A stretch of DNA of 64,000 bases from Gemmatimonadota bacterium (GTDB taxonomy: Bacteria; Latescibacterota; UBA2968; UBA8231), in assembly GCA_018672475.1 (NCBI GenBank), contig JABHFS010000038.1, positions 1-64,000 on the forward strand, written 5' to 3'. Under the pieces are notes generated by a model that ran no database searches, had not been told where the DNA came from, and saw only the letters and a list, made by a program, of their open reading frames with translations. The translations under genes were made by a program, and so were the position numbers. Shown one piece after another: positions 28,742 to 38,838 of the stretch (position 1 is its first letter; the number at the start of each line of letters is the position of its first letter).

Positions 28742-31042
28742 ATGCCATCGCCCCACCTGCTGCTCCTAGCGTTCAGCATTCTTTTTCTCGCCCCCGGCAC
28801 CAGCCGTGCCGAACGTCTCGCTATCACCCCCGCCAATATCTGGGAGGATTGGACCTACCCTTCTGGCGCGCTGCACATCGATTCGGCCGGTAGGTTGCGG
28901 CCGGTGCTCATTCGCAAAGACATCAACCCGCTCGCCGGGGCCACCATCCGCGGGGCCGGCGCCGCGCTGGCCACCGCCGACCGCGCCTTCGACGACAATC
29001 CGGCGACCGGCTGGAGCCCGCCGGCAGGCACCGCGCCGGAAGACTGGTGGATTGAGATCGACCTCGGACAGGTCTTTCCCCTACAACAAATCCGCCTGCG
29101 TTTTGACCAGGACGCGCCTCCACTCGGTTTCTTCACGCTGTCGCTATCCAAAGGCGAGCGCTTCATCAACAGCGCCAATATCATTGTCGAGGGTACCCTG
29201 CTCTACAGCGCCAGCGAGCGTTTCGCCTTTAACGAATCGCACGAGCTCACCATAGACCTCGAAGATGAGTTGGTGCAAGTCATCCGCATCGAAGCGACCC
29301 GCGCGATGGAAGGCGCTCCGGTGCTCGCGGAAATCGAGGCCAAGGCCTTTGGCGACAATATCGCCTTCGACCTAATCGCCAAGGGCGGTTCTATCGATGT
29401 CGAGGCCGCGATCGTCGCCATCGCCGGTTCACCCGCCGTGATGTTCGACGGCAATCTCTCGACCATGTGGCGCGTCAATCCCCTGGCCAAAGGCTCATCG
29501 GGCGGCAGCGCGACCTTCGGCGACTACCGCGTCGATCTCGGCGCCACCTACTGGATCGACTCGGTCTGGTTTCTCGGCGAGCCGCTGGGCATCCCGCCGC
29601 GGCGCAGGCACTTCTACGCCAACTTTCTCGCCTACCAGGTCCTCTACTCCAACGGTTCGCGGGCCCCCGACGGTACCCTGGCCTGGCAGGAACTGGCCTC
29701 GAGCCGCGTCGACCCCCGCAATCTCTTTGACTTCCGCAATTTTCGCCACGACGTCGCACCGGTCGCTGCCCGCTATCTGCGGTTGTTCTACCCGACCAGC
29801 CAGGGCGGTAATATCATCGGCGGCGGTCAGTCTGGCCAGAACACCAACCGCCTCGACGGCCTCGGCCTGGTCAGCGAGTTCCAAGTCTACGGCGACGGGC
29901 ATCCGGCCCGCATAGTCCTGCGCTCGCCGGTCATCGACCTCGGTTCAGACTGGAATATCACCGAGATAGAATGGGACGCCGCCGCGCCGCCGGGTGCGCA
30001 GTTTTTGCTGCGTAGCCGCAGCGGCGACCAGGTCGTCGAAGAAAACCACTACTTCGATAAGAATGGCAAGGAAGTCACCCAGAAACGCTACGAAAAACTG
30101 ATCAAGTCGTTCCGCGGCCCCATCGAAACCAATCTGCAACCCGGCGCCGGCTGGAGCACCTGGAGCGAGGAATACATCGAGTCCAGCACCCGCTTCCGCT
30201 CGCCATCGCCGCGCCGCTACGTGCAACTCGAAGCCGAAATGCTATCGGCCGCCCCGCAGACCCGCATCGCGCTCGACGAATTGGCGCTGGTCTACTCCCG
30301 CCCCCTGGCGCGCACCGCGCTCGGCGAAGTACACCCGGCGTTCGTCGAACCGGGAACCTATACCGAGTTCACCTACTTTCTGCACCCCGAATTCACCCGC
30401 GATAGCCAAGGTTTTGGAGCCCTCGCGCTCGAAGCCTCGGTGCCTTTAACTTTTCGCGAACTCCAAATCGACGGCACACCGACCGATGTCGAGATCACCG
30501 AGACCGACGCCGGACTACACCTGCGCTTGCCAACACCCCTCTCCGCCGCCGAACGCGTCGAGTTGCACTTCGCCGCCACCGTCTTCCAAAACAATACCCG
30601 CTTCCGCGCCTTCCTAGAACGCGAAAGCGGGATTGAGACATTGCGCCAACAAGTCGACCCGGGCGACGCCGCCCCCGAGATGGATGGCTCCGGCGACGCA
30701 ATCACCTTACCCGTCGACCAAGACCTGCTCGCGCGCCTCGATATCGGCGCCGGGCTCTTCACCCCCAACAACGACGGCATCAACGACGCGCTCGAAATTT
30801 CCTTCGACGTGCTCAAGGTCATCGACGCCCGGCCGGTCGAGGCCCGCATCTACAACCTGCACGGCCAACTCGTACGCACACTGAACGAAGCACCGGGTGT
30901 CGCCGGGCACTACCAGTTATCGTGGAACGGTCGCGATAACTCCAACGCAATGACCCCGCCCGGCCTCTATCTCTTTCACCTGCAGATCGCCGGCGACTCG
31001 GCTACCCGCACCCTAGTCCGCAGTATCGGCCTGAGCTACTGA
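28742..31042 (+). CDS. Secreted discoidin (F5/8 type C) protein with FlgD-like C-terminal domain
   Basis: 766 residues with a signal peptide ending near PGTSRA. Two discoidin-type carbohydrate-binding segments are seen: about 60-195 (AFDDNPATGWSPPAG, WWIEIDLGQVFPLQQIRLRF) and about 215-375 (VMFDGNLSTMWRV, YRVDLGATYWIDSVWFLGEP). The end (LFTPNNDGINDALEISFDVL, ARIYNLHGQLVRTL, SWNGRDNSNAMTPPGLYLFH) is a FlgD-Ig/CHU_C-type domain, which in FCB-group and related bacteria often ends exported proteins. No catalytic domain is evident. It probably binds extracellular glycans or the cell surface. Confidence 0.88.
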   Translation: MPSPHLLLLAFSILFLAPGTSRAERLAITPANIWEDWTYPSGALHIDSAGRLRPVLIRKDINPLAGATIRGAGAALATADRAFDDNPATGWSPPAGTAPEDWWIEIDLGQVFPLQQIRLRFDQDAPPLGFFTLSLSKGERFINSANIIVEGTLLYSASERFAFNESHELTIDLEDELVQVIRIEATRAMEGAPVLAEIEAKAFGDNIAFDLIAKGGSIDVEAAIVAIAGSPAVMFDGNLSTMWRVNPLAKGSSGGSATFGDYRVDLGATYWIDSVWFLGEPLGIPPRRRHFYANFLAYQVLYSNGSRAPDGTLAWQELASSRVDPRNLFDFRNFRHDVAPVAARYLRLFYPTSQGGNIIGGGQSGQNTNRLDGLGLVSEFQVYGDGHPARIVLRSPVIDLGSDWNITEIEWDAAAPPGAQFLLRSRSGDQVVEENHYFDKNGKEVTQKRYEKLIKSFRGPIETNLQPGAGWSTWSEEYIESSTRFRSPSPRRYVQLEAEMLSAAPQTRIALDELALVYSRPLARTALGEVHPAFVEPGTYTEFTYFLHPEFTRDSQGFGALALEASVPLTFRELQIDGTPTDVEITETDAGLHLRLPTPLSAAERVELHFAATVFQNNTRFRAFLERESGIETLRQQVDPGDAAPEMDGSGDAITLPVDQDLLARLDIGAGLFTPNNDGINDALEISFDVLKVIDARPVEARIYNLHGQLVRTLNEAPGVAGHYQLSWNGRDNSNAMTPPGLYLFHLQIAGDSATRTLVRSIGLSY

Positions 31043-31248
31043 GGCAAACCCTGCGAGCACTCTATTGTTGACCACGAACACCATACTACCTGTACACCTA
31101 CGGCTTCACTCGTTCGAGCACCGCAAAGAATCGAAAGTGGTGCCATCTCGATTTACGTCCCCTCGGCCATACCCCGCAACATTTCCATCAACTCATGCAC
31201 CTTTTGTACCGCACTCGCTTTGCCCCCGCTAGGACGACCATCACCGAG

Positions 31249-32037
31249 CTACAACGCCCTGCGGTGCCGTTCTACCGCCTCGGCCACTTGCTCTGCACTC
31301 CACCGCTCCAGTCTCTCGTATTGCCCGGCTTTGGCCTCCGGCCTGAACGTCGCATTCGACACCGCGCTATAACAGCAGATCAGCGCCCAGCGCGAATCAT
31401 CGCTCTCGTTGGGGTCCGATCGATGCAGCAAGTTGCTGTGGAAGAAGAGCAGCGTTCCCGGCTCCATCTCGCAATGCACGATCTCTAGATGCTCCAGCAC
31501 TACGCCCATCCGCTCCATATCCGCACCCGTCTGGTCACCCGTCTGCCCGTGTTCGATCCGCCCCAACTTATGCGAGCCCTTGAGCACCTGCAAACACCCG
31601 TTCTGCTTGCTCGCGCGATCGACAGCGATCATGCAGCTGGCCATATCGGCGCGCAAAAAATTCGCGTACCAGTAACCGTAATCCTGGTGCCATTCCCACG
31701 CCCCGCCGACGCGCGGTTCCTTGAGCATCATCTTGTGGTGATAATGGAAAACTTCCTCGCCCATGAGTTCTTCCATCGGCTCGACGATATCGCGGTGGCG
31801 TACATAGGCGCTATAAGCGCTCTCTGGCAGATCCATGCGCAGCGAAAGCCGGCTGATCCGCCCCTCGGTATCGAGTCGGTCGTTAGCATTGGCCGCCAAA
31901 GCCTGGTCGGCGCGGGCGACGGCCAGCAAGCGGTCCATATCCTCGCGGGGGAAATGGCCCTGTACCATCAAATAACCATCTTCGCGATACTGCTCGATCT
32001 GCGCTGAACTCAGCATGCCATAACTCCGTATTGTCAT
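31249..32037 (-). CDS. Phytanoyl-CoA dioxygenase (PhyH) family protein
   Basis: 262 residues. IEQYREDGYLMVQGHFPRED is the PhyH start. Iron ligands HQD in WEWHQDYGYWYANF and the distal His in SNLLHRSDPN are intact; the 2-oxoglutarate Arg is in SRWALICCYSAV. The WHQDYGYW spacing resembles ectoine-hydroxylase-type members, but the EctD signature is not complete, so no substrate is assigned. It is divergent from the next PhyH gene (73 bp gap), perhaps sharing a regulatory region. Confidence 0.92.
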   Translation of the reverse strand: MTIRSYGMLSSAQIEQYREDGYLMVQGHFPREDMDRLLAVARADQALAANANDRLDTEGRISRLSLRMDLPESAYSAYVRHRDIVEPMEELMGEEVFHYHHKMMLKEPRVGGAWEWHQDYGYWYANFLRADMASCMIAVDRASKQNGCLQVLKGSHKLGRIEHGQTGDQTGADMERMGVVLEHLEIVHCEMEPGTLLFFHSNLLHRSDPNESDDSRWALICCYSAVSNATFRPEAKAGQYERLERWSAEQVAEAVERHRRAL

Positions 32038-32110
32038 TGGTCAGTCAGGTGATTAGGTTTTAAAAAATAAACACGCAACCCCACCACCGAAAGCACCGAG
32101 CCCACATCCT

Positions 32111-32941
32111 ATGGCCGACGATAAAATCACCCGCTACAAAGACGTCAAAATAGATGACTTACCGCGCGATCTGCGCTTCCGCCCCTGCGAAAAAAAAGAT
32201 CCCCAAGCGCTTACCCGCACACAAATAGACACCTTCAACCGCGACGGTTATATCAAGGGCATCCGTATCTTCTCCGCCGAACAGATCACCGAGATCCGCG
32301 CCTATTTCGACCAATTGCTCGCCAAAACCCTGGCCGAAGGCGGTGACTCCTATTCGATTAACTCCGCGCACCTGACCTATGGCCGGGTCTTCGACCTACT
32401 CGCCAACGAGCGCATCACCGCCCATATCAAAGACCTACTCGGCGAGCACCTGATCGGCTGGGGCTCGCACTTCTTCTGCAAAATGCCGCGCGATCGCAAG
32501 ACCGTCTCCTGGCACCAGGACGCCTCCTACTGGCCGATGACGCCGTCCAAGACCGCCACCGTCTGGCTAGCCATCGACGACGCCGATGTCGACAACGCCT
32601 GTATGCGCTTTATCCCCGGCTCGCACCACCACGGCCACCTGACGTACAAGCTCAGCGAAGAGGACGAAAATAACGTGCTCTTCCAGACCGTGCCCACCGC
32701 CGAACAATACGGCGAACCCATCGACGTCGAGCTAAAGGCCGGCGAGATCTCGATCCACTCCGATATGCTGCTGCACGGCTCCAAGGCCAACACCTCGGCC
32801 CGCCGCCGCTGCGGCCTGACGATGCGCTACTGCGCCGCCGAAGTACGCGCCCTGCAGGGCTGGCACCTTAAAGGCGTATTACTCGCAGGCGACGACCCTG
32901 AGCAACACTGGGCCAACCCGCCGCGCCCTACGCAAGACTGA
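32111..32941 (+). CDS. Phytanoyl-CoA dioxygenase (PhyH) family protein
   Basis: 276 residues. The entry motif TFNRDGYIKGIRIFSAEQI, iron ligands HQD in SWHQDASYWPMTPS, the family's ACMRFIPGSHHHG turn and the distal His in MLLHGSKANTS followed by RRRCGLTMRY are all present. The WHQDASYW-PM-P-K-TVWLA pattern is a common PhyH subgroup in marine genomes. A SAM methyltransferase gene follows by 46 bp, suggesting a two-gene unit in which hydroxylation and methylation act on related substrates (inference). Confidence 0.93.
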   Translation: MADDKITRYKDVKIDDLPRDLRFRPCEKKDPQALTRTQIDTFNRDGYIKGIRIFSAEQITEIRAYFDQLLAKTLAEGGDSYSINSAHLTYGRVFDLLANERITAHIKDLLGEHLIGWGSHFFCKMPRDRKTVSWHQDASYWPMTPSKTATVWLAIDDADVDNACMRFIPGSHHHGHLTYKLSEEDENNVLFQTVPTAEQYGEPIDVELKAGEISIHSDMLLHGSKANTSARRRCGLTMRYCAAEVRALQGWHLKGVLLAGDDPEQHWANPPRPTQD

Positions 32942-32987
32942 ATCCCTAAGACTAAACGATGAATCTCTACCGAAACCAGGCCGCCTA

Positions 32988-33584
32988 ATGCCCCGCGATT
33001 TCCACAGCCCCGAAGGCGTCGACGAATGGCTGCAAAGCCTTGACGAGCGCTGGCCCGCACGTGCCAAACTAGCGCAACACATAGTCGAGCAGATCGCCGA
33101 CCTGCCCGCTTTCGACCCGCACGCCGTCGAACTAGCGCCGGGTGGCGGCAAACTCGCCGAACAAATGCTAAGCGCCCTACCCGCCACCTATACCGGCATC
33201 GACTTCTCCGAACCCCTGCTCGACCGCACCCGTCAACGCCTCGCCTCTTTCGGCGACCGAGTCCAACTGATCCACGCCGACCTCAACGAAGACAACTGGC
33301 CGGCGCAAATCACCGGCCCCGTGCACGCCATCTTCTCGCTGCAATCGCTACACGATTTGGGCGACGGCCACCAAGTCGAACGCATTTACCAAATGGCGCA
33401 CGAGATCCTGACCCCCGGCGGCATCTTCCTCAACGCCGATTTCCTGCATAATACCGAAGACCCGCGCCCCGGCCGCCTACCTGTAGAAGAGCATTTGCGG
33501 CTGCTCTCCGCACACGGTTTCCAGCGGCCCAAGTGCGCGCTGGAGATAGACGGCTTCGGTTGCATGGTCGGATTCGCGAGTTAG
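32988..33584 (+). CDS. Class I SAM-dependent methyltransferase
   Basis: 198 residues. Motif I is a variant, AVELAPGGGKLAEQML; the acidic loop is TGIDFSEPLLDRTRQRL; the region after strand 4 is HAIFSLQSLHDLGD; and LTPGGIFLNADFLHN is the usual post-V loop. Typical small-molecule methyltransferase fold. It follows the PhyH gene in the same direction; the substrate is unknown. Confidence 0.85.
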   Translation: MPRDFHSPEGVDEWLQSLDERWPARAKLAQHIVEQIADLPAFDPHAVELAPGGGKLAEQMLSALPATYTGIDFSEPLLDRTRQRLASFGDRVQLIHADLNEDNWPAQITGPVHAIFSLQSLHDLGDGHQVERIYQMAHEILTPGGIFLNADFLHNTEDPRPGRLPVEEHLRLLSAHGFQRPKCALEIDGFGCMVGFAS

Positions 33585-33694
33585 ATCCAAACGGATAAAC
33601 GAAGATTGATCAGCAGGCTGGCTGGAAGTCGATGCAGCGTATTTTTCGCAACACCATCTTCGCCTAAATAAAAAAAGGGCACAGGGCAGGCTTG

Positions 33695-33835
33695 AGGGTC
33701 TGGCGTCGGGTATTTATAGGAGCGTTGGGCGAAAAAAGGGCTGGTCGGGCAGTGCGGGGGAAGTGGGCGCGAAGGCGCCCCGAGAGGCGACGGCCCGGGA
33801 GGCTTATAAATGGAGCCGCACCCCCGAGCCGACCG
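33695..33835 (-). repeat. Structured G+C-rich intergenic element, copy 1
   Basis: Read on the minus strand, this copy shares with copies 2 and 3 the order: G-rich arm, CCCGGGCC, hairpin, CAC(T)TCCCCC, then a pyrimidine/G stretch ending CCCTTTT. The inner hairpin is GGGCGC-CTTC-GCGCCC (33765-33780). The arm at 33814-33832 reads GGTCGGCTCGGGGGTGCGG on the minus strand. Its partner arm at the far end has decayed. It lies between two convergent genes. Confidence 0.65.
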
Positions 33836-33844
33836 TAAATTAGC

Positions 33845-34813
33845 TCAACCCTTCACTGCACCCGCCGAAATACCCCGCACAAAAAGTCGCATAGTAAACA
33901 AGAAAATCAGCACCAGCGGCAACGAAGCGATCGAATATCCCGCCATCATCTCCCCCCACTGCTTCACATATTCACCGTCGAGCTTGATCAAACCCGCCGC
34001 CAAGGTCAAAAGCGAGTCGTCGCGGATAATAATAAAGGGCAGCAGGAAATCGTTCCAGACGCTGATAAACTGCAAAATCGCCAGCGTCGAAATCACCGAA
34101 CCCGACATCGGCAAAACGATATAGAGCACTTGCCTGAACGGACTCGCCCCATCGACATCGGCTGCGTCGAACATATCCTGCGGGATTTCCTCGATGAAAT
34201 TGCGCAGAATAAATATCTGCACCACCTGCGCACCCGAAATCCCGATGATCACCAGCGCCAGCAAGCTATTGATCAAGTTCATATCGCGCAGCAAAATAAA
34301 CAGCGGCACCAGATTCGCCACCCCCGGCATCAGCATCAGCACCAGGAAAAAGTACCACAAAAAAGTCGCGCCCGGCATTCGGTAGCGCGCAAAGAAAAAG
34401 GCCGCCGCCGTCGAAAAGCACAGTGCGAATACCACCGCCGTGACCGCGACGAGAATCGTATTGAAGATATAAGTGCCCACTGTGTCCCAGGCGACGATCC
34501 AGTTTTCCCAATGCCAGGTATCCGCTGTGCTCAACCGCACCACCGGCCACCCCGCGTCGCCCGGCTTTAGCCCCGCCTCCAACGCCTCGCGCACCAGAAT
34601 CGTCTCCTTGGTGTCGTAAGCGCCCGGCGCCGCCGGCTTGCGTTCCAGGGTCTCCACAAAACCGCTCAACGACAGTGGCGAAAAAGGCTGGTTGTTAAAC
34701 TGCTTGTTGCTCTTAACGCTGATCGCGAAAGTCACATAGAGTGGAAAAAAGGCGAAGAGCAGCACCGCCCAGATAAATAGGTGTTGGCCAGCAGTCTTCC
34801 AAAAGTTGCTCAT
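33845..34813 (-). CDS. ABC transporter permease, MalG-type (carbohydrate importer)
   Basis: 322 residues with about six transmembrane segments. The EAA loop is IPQDMFDAADVDGASPFRQVLYIVLPM, the coupling motif of binding-protein-dependent importers of the sugar (CUT1) family. A long N-terminal periplasmic insert (about residues 30-110) precedes the core. The start codon overlaps the upstream permease stop by one base, so translation is coupled. No ATPase gene is present, so a shared MsiK-like ATPase elsewhere is likely. Confidence 0.92.
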   Translation of the reverse strand: MSNFWKTAGQHLFIWAVLLFAFFPLYVTFAISVKSNKQFNNQPFSPLSLSGFVETLERKPAAPGAYDTKETILVREALEAGLKPGDAGWPVVRLSTADTWHWENWIVAWDTVGTYIFNTILVAVTAVVFALCFSTAAAFFFARYRMPGATFLWYFFLVLMLMPGVANLVPLFILLRDMNLINSLLALVIIGISGAQVVQIFILRNFIEEIPQDMFDAADVDGASPFRQVLYIVLPMSGSVISTLAILQFISVWNDFLLPFIIIRDDSLLTLAAGLIKLDGEYVKQWGEMMAGYSIASLPLVLIFLFTMRLFVRGISAGAVKG

Positions 34814-36099
34814 TACTTCTCCACCCGCACGAAGCGATTGTTGATTTCGGTGAGAATCAGGATAAAGAAGAACACGATCAGGCCGATCGCGCAGGCCTTG
34901 CCGGCATACAACTCGACAAAGGCGCTGCGGAACATATACAGACCCGGCACCAACGCCACGCCCTGCGGCCCACCGCTGTCACCGAGCAAAATCAGGATCT
35001 GCCCATAGGTCTGCAAAGTGGCGATAATCATCAATACCAGGTTGATCCGCACCTGGGTCAAAATCAACGGAAACTCGATATAAGTGAATTTCTGCAGCGA
35101 GGTGGCCCCGGCGATATCGGCCGCTTCGTAGACGCTCTCGTCAATGCCGGCCAAACCCGTCAGGTAAATCAGCACACCCACGGTGCCCACCCACGGGAAA
35201 CCCCAGAAGATCAGCGAGGGAATCACCAGCGAGGCGTCACCCAACCACGAAGGACTGCTGCCGGCGTGAAACACGCCCCAACCAACGAGGTCGTCGAACC
35301 ACACCATCACGTCGTAAAAACCAGAGCCGAGCAATACGCGATTGAGGATGCCTTGCGTCGGGTCGAAGAAGGACTTCCACACCAACAGTCCCACCATCCC
35401 CGGCACGATCATCGGCACGACGAAAAGCACCCGGTAGATATACTGCCACCGCTCGCTCTTGAGCCGGTGGATCACTACGGCAGTAGCGATCGAAGGCACC
35501 ATCTTGACTAAGTTGGCCAACACCAAAATGAAAATCACCCCGAAACCCGACCACAACGTCTGGTCGCCGGTCGCATACATCGACTGGTAGTAAAACCACA
35601 AAAAACCGTAGAGCACCAACACGCCCTGCACCACCTGGCTCCAATTGCGCCGCACGATCTGGTGCAAACCCACACCCAACACCGTCGCCCACATCGTCCG
35701 CCCATACCACTGCCACGCCTCGCCGGCGTTCATATGCAATACTGTCGACTCCGTACCGGCCGTAAAGAGCGCCACGCCCAAGCCGCAAACCATCAACAAC
35801 AACCCCCACGGCGCCCAGCCCGCCAACCACATCGGCCGCCCCACCAGCAACGCCATCAGCAGCACTACCCAAGCCACCATCACCAGCCACAAAAAAGGCG
35901 ACCAGCCCAACAACTGATGAAAATTATAGAGCCCTACAAACTCCTTCACATAGGAGCCGTTCCAGCGAAAAAAGGCGTGATAGATCGCGCTGGCGGCCGG
36001 AAAGTAGGCGAAGATACCTACCAACACCGCCGCCGGGGCGACGAAGAGGTAGAGCCGCCAATAGCTGGTCAGTCGCTTGATGCTTACATATTTCGGCAT
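34813..36099 (-). CDS. ABC transporter permease, MalF-type (carbohydrate importer)
   Basis: 428 residues, longer than usual because of several extra N-terminal membrane segments (about 100 additional residues). The conserved EAA motif is VYEAADIAGATSLQKFTYIEFPLI. PMIVPGMVGLLVWKSFFDP and IFWGFPWVGTVGVLIYLTGL match the sugar permease family. It partners the MalG-type permease that follows and lies 1 bp after the binding-protein gene. Confidence 0.92.
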   Translation of the reverse strand: MPKYVSIKRLTSYWRLYLFVAPAAVLVGIFAYFPAASAIYHAFFRWNGSYVKEFVGLYNFHQLLGWSPFLWLVMVAWVVLLMALLVGRPMWLAGWAPWGLLLMVCGLGVALFTAGTESTVLHMNAGEAWQWYGRTMWATVLGVGLHQIVRRNWSQVVQGVLVLYGFLWFYYQSMYATGDQTLWSGFGVIFILVLANLVKMVPSIATAVVIHRLKSERWQYIYRVLFVVPMIVPGMVGLLVWKSFFDPTQGILNRVLLGSGFYDVMVWFDDLVGWGVFHAGSSPSWLGDASLVIPSLIFWGFPWVGTVGVLIYLTGLAGIDESVYEAADIAGATSLQKFTYIEFPLILTQVRINLVLMIIATLQTYGQILILLGDSGGPQGVALVPGLYMFRSAFVELYAGKACAIGLIVFFFILILTEINNRFVRVEK

Positions 36100-36100
36100 G

Positions 36101-37813
36101 CTAACTTTGTTTCCGTTCTAAGTCGATCTTGATATGCTGTTGGATCTCCTGAGCCTTCGGTTCACCCGCGTCGAGCAATTCTTGCCACTCCAACAAACGA
36201 TAGGAATTGCGGTAGCGGCGCATGCGCATCTCCCACAAATAGACCATCTTGCTCTGCACCCGCTCGGGAATCGGCGCGGCTTCTCCCCAGGTATCGCCGA
36301 AGGAATAACTGCCCAACTGGTGCGACAGCGACATTTCCTGCGCCAGCCGCTCCTCCCACTCGTTGTTGAGCAAACGCTCAAACTCCTGCGCCATCGCCCG
36401 CGGCATATCGCGCTCCAGCATATCGGCGAAACCGTCGAAATCTACCTTGTGCTCGACCAGTTCCCATTGCGCTTGGCTATAAGCGGCCGCGCAGGGACCG
36501 GCGCCGATGATACGGTTGACCTCTGCGGTCCAAAAACCCTCCGGCTTGCGCATGAAGGGTTCCATAAGTGGATGGGGTTTGGCGCCCTTGATCACCGGCG
36601 GCCAGCGCGATAGCTGGTTGAAACGCTGGTTGTTTTCGCGCGAGGTCAGAAACTGCAAGAAGCGCAACGTAAGATCGGGGTGTTTGCTAAACTTCGACAC
36701 CGCCAAACGAAACACGGCGGGCGCATCGGCCTCGCTGATCCGCCCGCGCACATATTGCCCAAATTCCGGGTCGTCACGGGTGGGAAAGGGGAAATCGAGA
36801 ATGCCCATCGGAAAGTCGACCTGGCTGTCAAAGCTCATCGCGTCCCAACTGCCCGAAGCGCAAAAGAGCGCCTTGCCCTGGGTAAAGCGAAACTGCGCCT
36901 CCATCCGGTCCATCGCCATAAAACCTGGCGCGAAATACTGCGTGAGATTGGCGATGGTCATTTCGTCGGCGCGAATCCTCGGGTCGTGGAAATCAAAGTC
37001 GCCGGCCGCATAGGCCAAGAGTACCTCGTCGTTCTGGCCGAAGACGCCGTCGAAGTCGCGGTCGTTTTCGAGCATCAGTTCGAAGAGCGTCGCCGCACGC
37101 ATCGCACGGAAGACGCTGACCTGATATTTCGAAGCGGCCACCGGCGTCAAATCGCCGCGACCCTGTTCTTCAGCCCACTGTTCAAAGCGAGCGCACAAAT
37201 CGAGAAAGGCGCGATACTCGGTCGGCGGCTCGATATCGCCAAAAACCTCTTTCAATAAATCGGCATTGTAAAACAGCCGCGTCGACGCAGTGCTCGATGC
37301 CGCCCCATAATATTCTAGGTCCGTTTGGTCCACGGAGCCGAGCATACCGTCGAGATAGGTGTCCATCCACGGCACGTCTTCTAAGTCCGTCCCCTTGTTA
37401 TAGGGATTGGGCTTTTGCACATCTTCGGTATTGCTAATAAAAAAGCGCGGCACCGAGCCTAGCTCGTCGCGCCCCAACTGCACTAGGTCGGGCAGCGTCT
37501 TGCCGATGCCCTGTGTCTGCACGTATTGCTTGTAGACGCGTTCGGAAATAGCGTTCTGCACGATGCGCACGCGCTCGCCCGTCTCCGCGAGATACGCCTT
37601 TTCGAAACGGCGAGCGATATCGTCAAAGGCTTCGCGAAAACCCGCCTCCAACTGCCAGTGCACCACGCGAATCGTCGCCACACCGTCGGCCTGCTCCACC
37701 TCTTGCACCTTATAGACGCGCCACAGCGAAACGGAAAACGAAATCACCAGCACCACAATGGCCACATAACTGCTCCATGCGCCGAAATCCCTCTTCTGAC
37801 CTTTGTCCGCCAT
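36101..37813 (-). CDS. Extracellular solute-binding protein, membrane-anchored
   Basis: 570 residues, about 130 more than a usual sugar-binding protein. The N-terminal hydrophobic segment (about 16-34, VAIVVLVISFSVSLW) has no clear cleavage site or lipobox and is probably an anchor. The fold is a type 1 solute-binding protein (IRVVHWQLEAGFREAFDDIA, STRLFYNADLLKEV, GKALFCASGSWDA). The C-terminal roughly 120 residues are a charged helical extension. Its start overlaps the stop of the TPR gene by one base. It would deliver ligand to the two permeases. Confidence 0.88.
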   Translation of the reverse strand: MADKGQKRDFGAWSSYVAIVVLVISFSVSLWRVYKVQEVEQADGVATIRVVHWQLEAGFREAFDDIARRFEKAYLAETGERVRIVQNAISERVYKQYVQTQGIGKTLPDLVQLGRDELGSVPRFFISNTEDVQKPNPYNKGTDLEDVPWMDTYLDGMLGSVDQTDLEYYGAASSTASTRLFYNADLLKEVFGDIEPPTEYRAFLDLCARFEQWAEEQGRGDLTPVAASKYQVSVFRAMRAATLFELMLENDRDFDGVFGQNDEVLLAYAAGDFDFHDPRIRADEMTIANLTQYFAPGFMAMDRMEAQFRFTQGKALFCASGSWDAMSFDSQVDFPMGILDFPFPTRDDPEFGQYVRGRISEADAPAVFRLAVSKFSKHPDLTLRFLQFLTSRENNQRFNQLSRWPPVIKGAKPHPLMEPFMRKPEGFWTAEVNRIIGAGPCAAAYSQAQWELVEHKVDFDGFADMLERDMPRAMAQEFERLLNNEWEERLAQEMSLSHQLGSYSFGDTWGEAAPIPERVQSKMVYLWEMRMRRYRNSYRLLEWQELLDAGEPKAQEIQQHIKIDLERKQS

Positions 37814-38700
37814 TAGGGCTGCTCCTTTCCGGTAGCGTCTTCGACGCGCGGCGACAGCGGCGGCGCGTAATCGGAGTCGAGCTTTCCGGCCTTCAACTCA
37901 TCGGCGCGCAACGTGGCGAAGTGGGCCTTTTTCGAAGACGGCACCTCCCTCGCCAACTCCCGGTAATACGCTTCTGCCTTTACATAATCACCTAACTCCA
38001 CTTCGTTCAAACGCGCCAAGCGAAACAGCACCCCTTCTTTTACGCTCACATTGCTGATGCCCGCGCGATACTGCTGGTCAAGCGCTTCGGCCAATGCCGG
38101 GTAGTTGCCGGTGAAAAAAGCCATCTCGGCGCGCAAGCCGTGGAATACCGAGGCGAAGGGCGTGCCGGCCATCTGCGCGGTAAATTCGTCCGATGCCTCA
38201 AGCCCCCGTGCGATCTCCGCGCGGTCGGGCCGTTGCAAATAGGTCGCCAAGAAACGCAATGCTGTCTCTTGCACCATCAACGATGTTGCCGGCAAGATCG
38301 ACAGCGCCTCGCGATAGAGCGTGCGCGCCTTGTCGATCTGCACCGGCACCACCTCGACGTGGCAGTCGGCTAACCGCGCCAACACTTGCCCACGCCATTC
38401 GGCCAGATCGCCTACTTCCGCCAAGAGCGCCTCATAGAGGGGGATCGCCGCCGCCGGATCGCGGCCCGGCATCTGGTAGTGCACGATCTGCGCCTCCCCC
38501 AGTAGTGCCTGCCAGCGGGTCTCGCCCTGCGCGGTTTCAGCCACATTGGCGAAGAGGTCATCGGCGGTGGAAAAAGCCTGTAGACCGTACTCCCTCCAGG
38601 CGAGGGCCAATTGGTCAGCCGTCGACTCTTGCGCGTTGGCCGAGTGAACAACAACGACGAACGACAGCGCCAATAGTATGACAATTCGGTTTTTTGGCAT
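37813..38700 (-). CDS. Periplasmic TPR-repeat protein, first gene of the importer operon
   Basis: 295 residues with a signal peptide ending near SANAQ. The remainder is all-helical with TPR-like units (YEALLAEVGDLAEWRGQVLARLADC, KARTLYREALSILP, KAEAYYRELAREVPSSKKA). No enzyme motif is seen. Translational overlap with the binding-protein gene argues for a shared function, perhaps organising the importer in the periplasm (inference). Confidence 0.75.
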   Translation of the reverse strand: MPKNRIVILLALSFVVVVHSANAQESTADQLALAWREYGLQAFSTADDLFANVAETAQGETRWQALLGEAQIVHYQMPGRDPAAAIPLYEALLAEVGDLAEWRGQVLARLADCHVEVVPVQIDKARTLYREALSILPATSLMVQETALRFLATYLQRPDRAEIARGLEASDEFTAQMAGTPFASVFHGLRAEMAFFTGNYPALAEALDQQYRAGISNVSVKEGVLFRLARLNEVELGDYVKAEAYYRELAREVPSSKKAHFATLRADELKAGKLDSDYAPPLSPRVEDATGKEQP

Positions 38701-38838
38701 GCATATATAATCCTTAACAACTGCTTTTACGTCAAATTAAGACGCGCTAAAAAAAAAGCCTAACAACAAACCTCGACCTAGAAAAAAACCCCACTCCGCA
38801 TTAACTTCTTAACGCCCCTTCACACGCGGTAAAAACCG

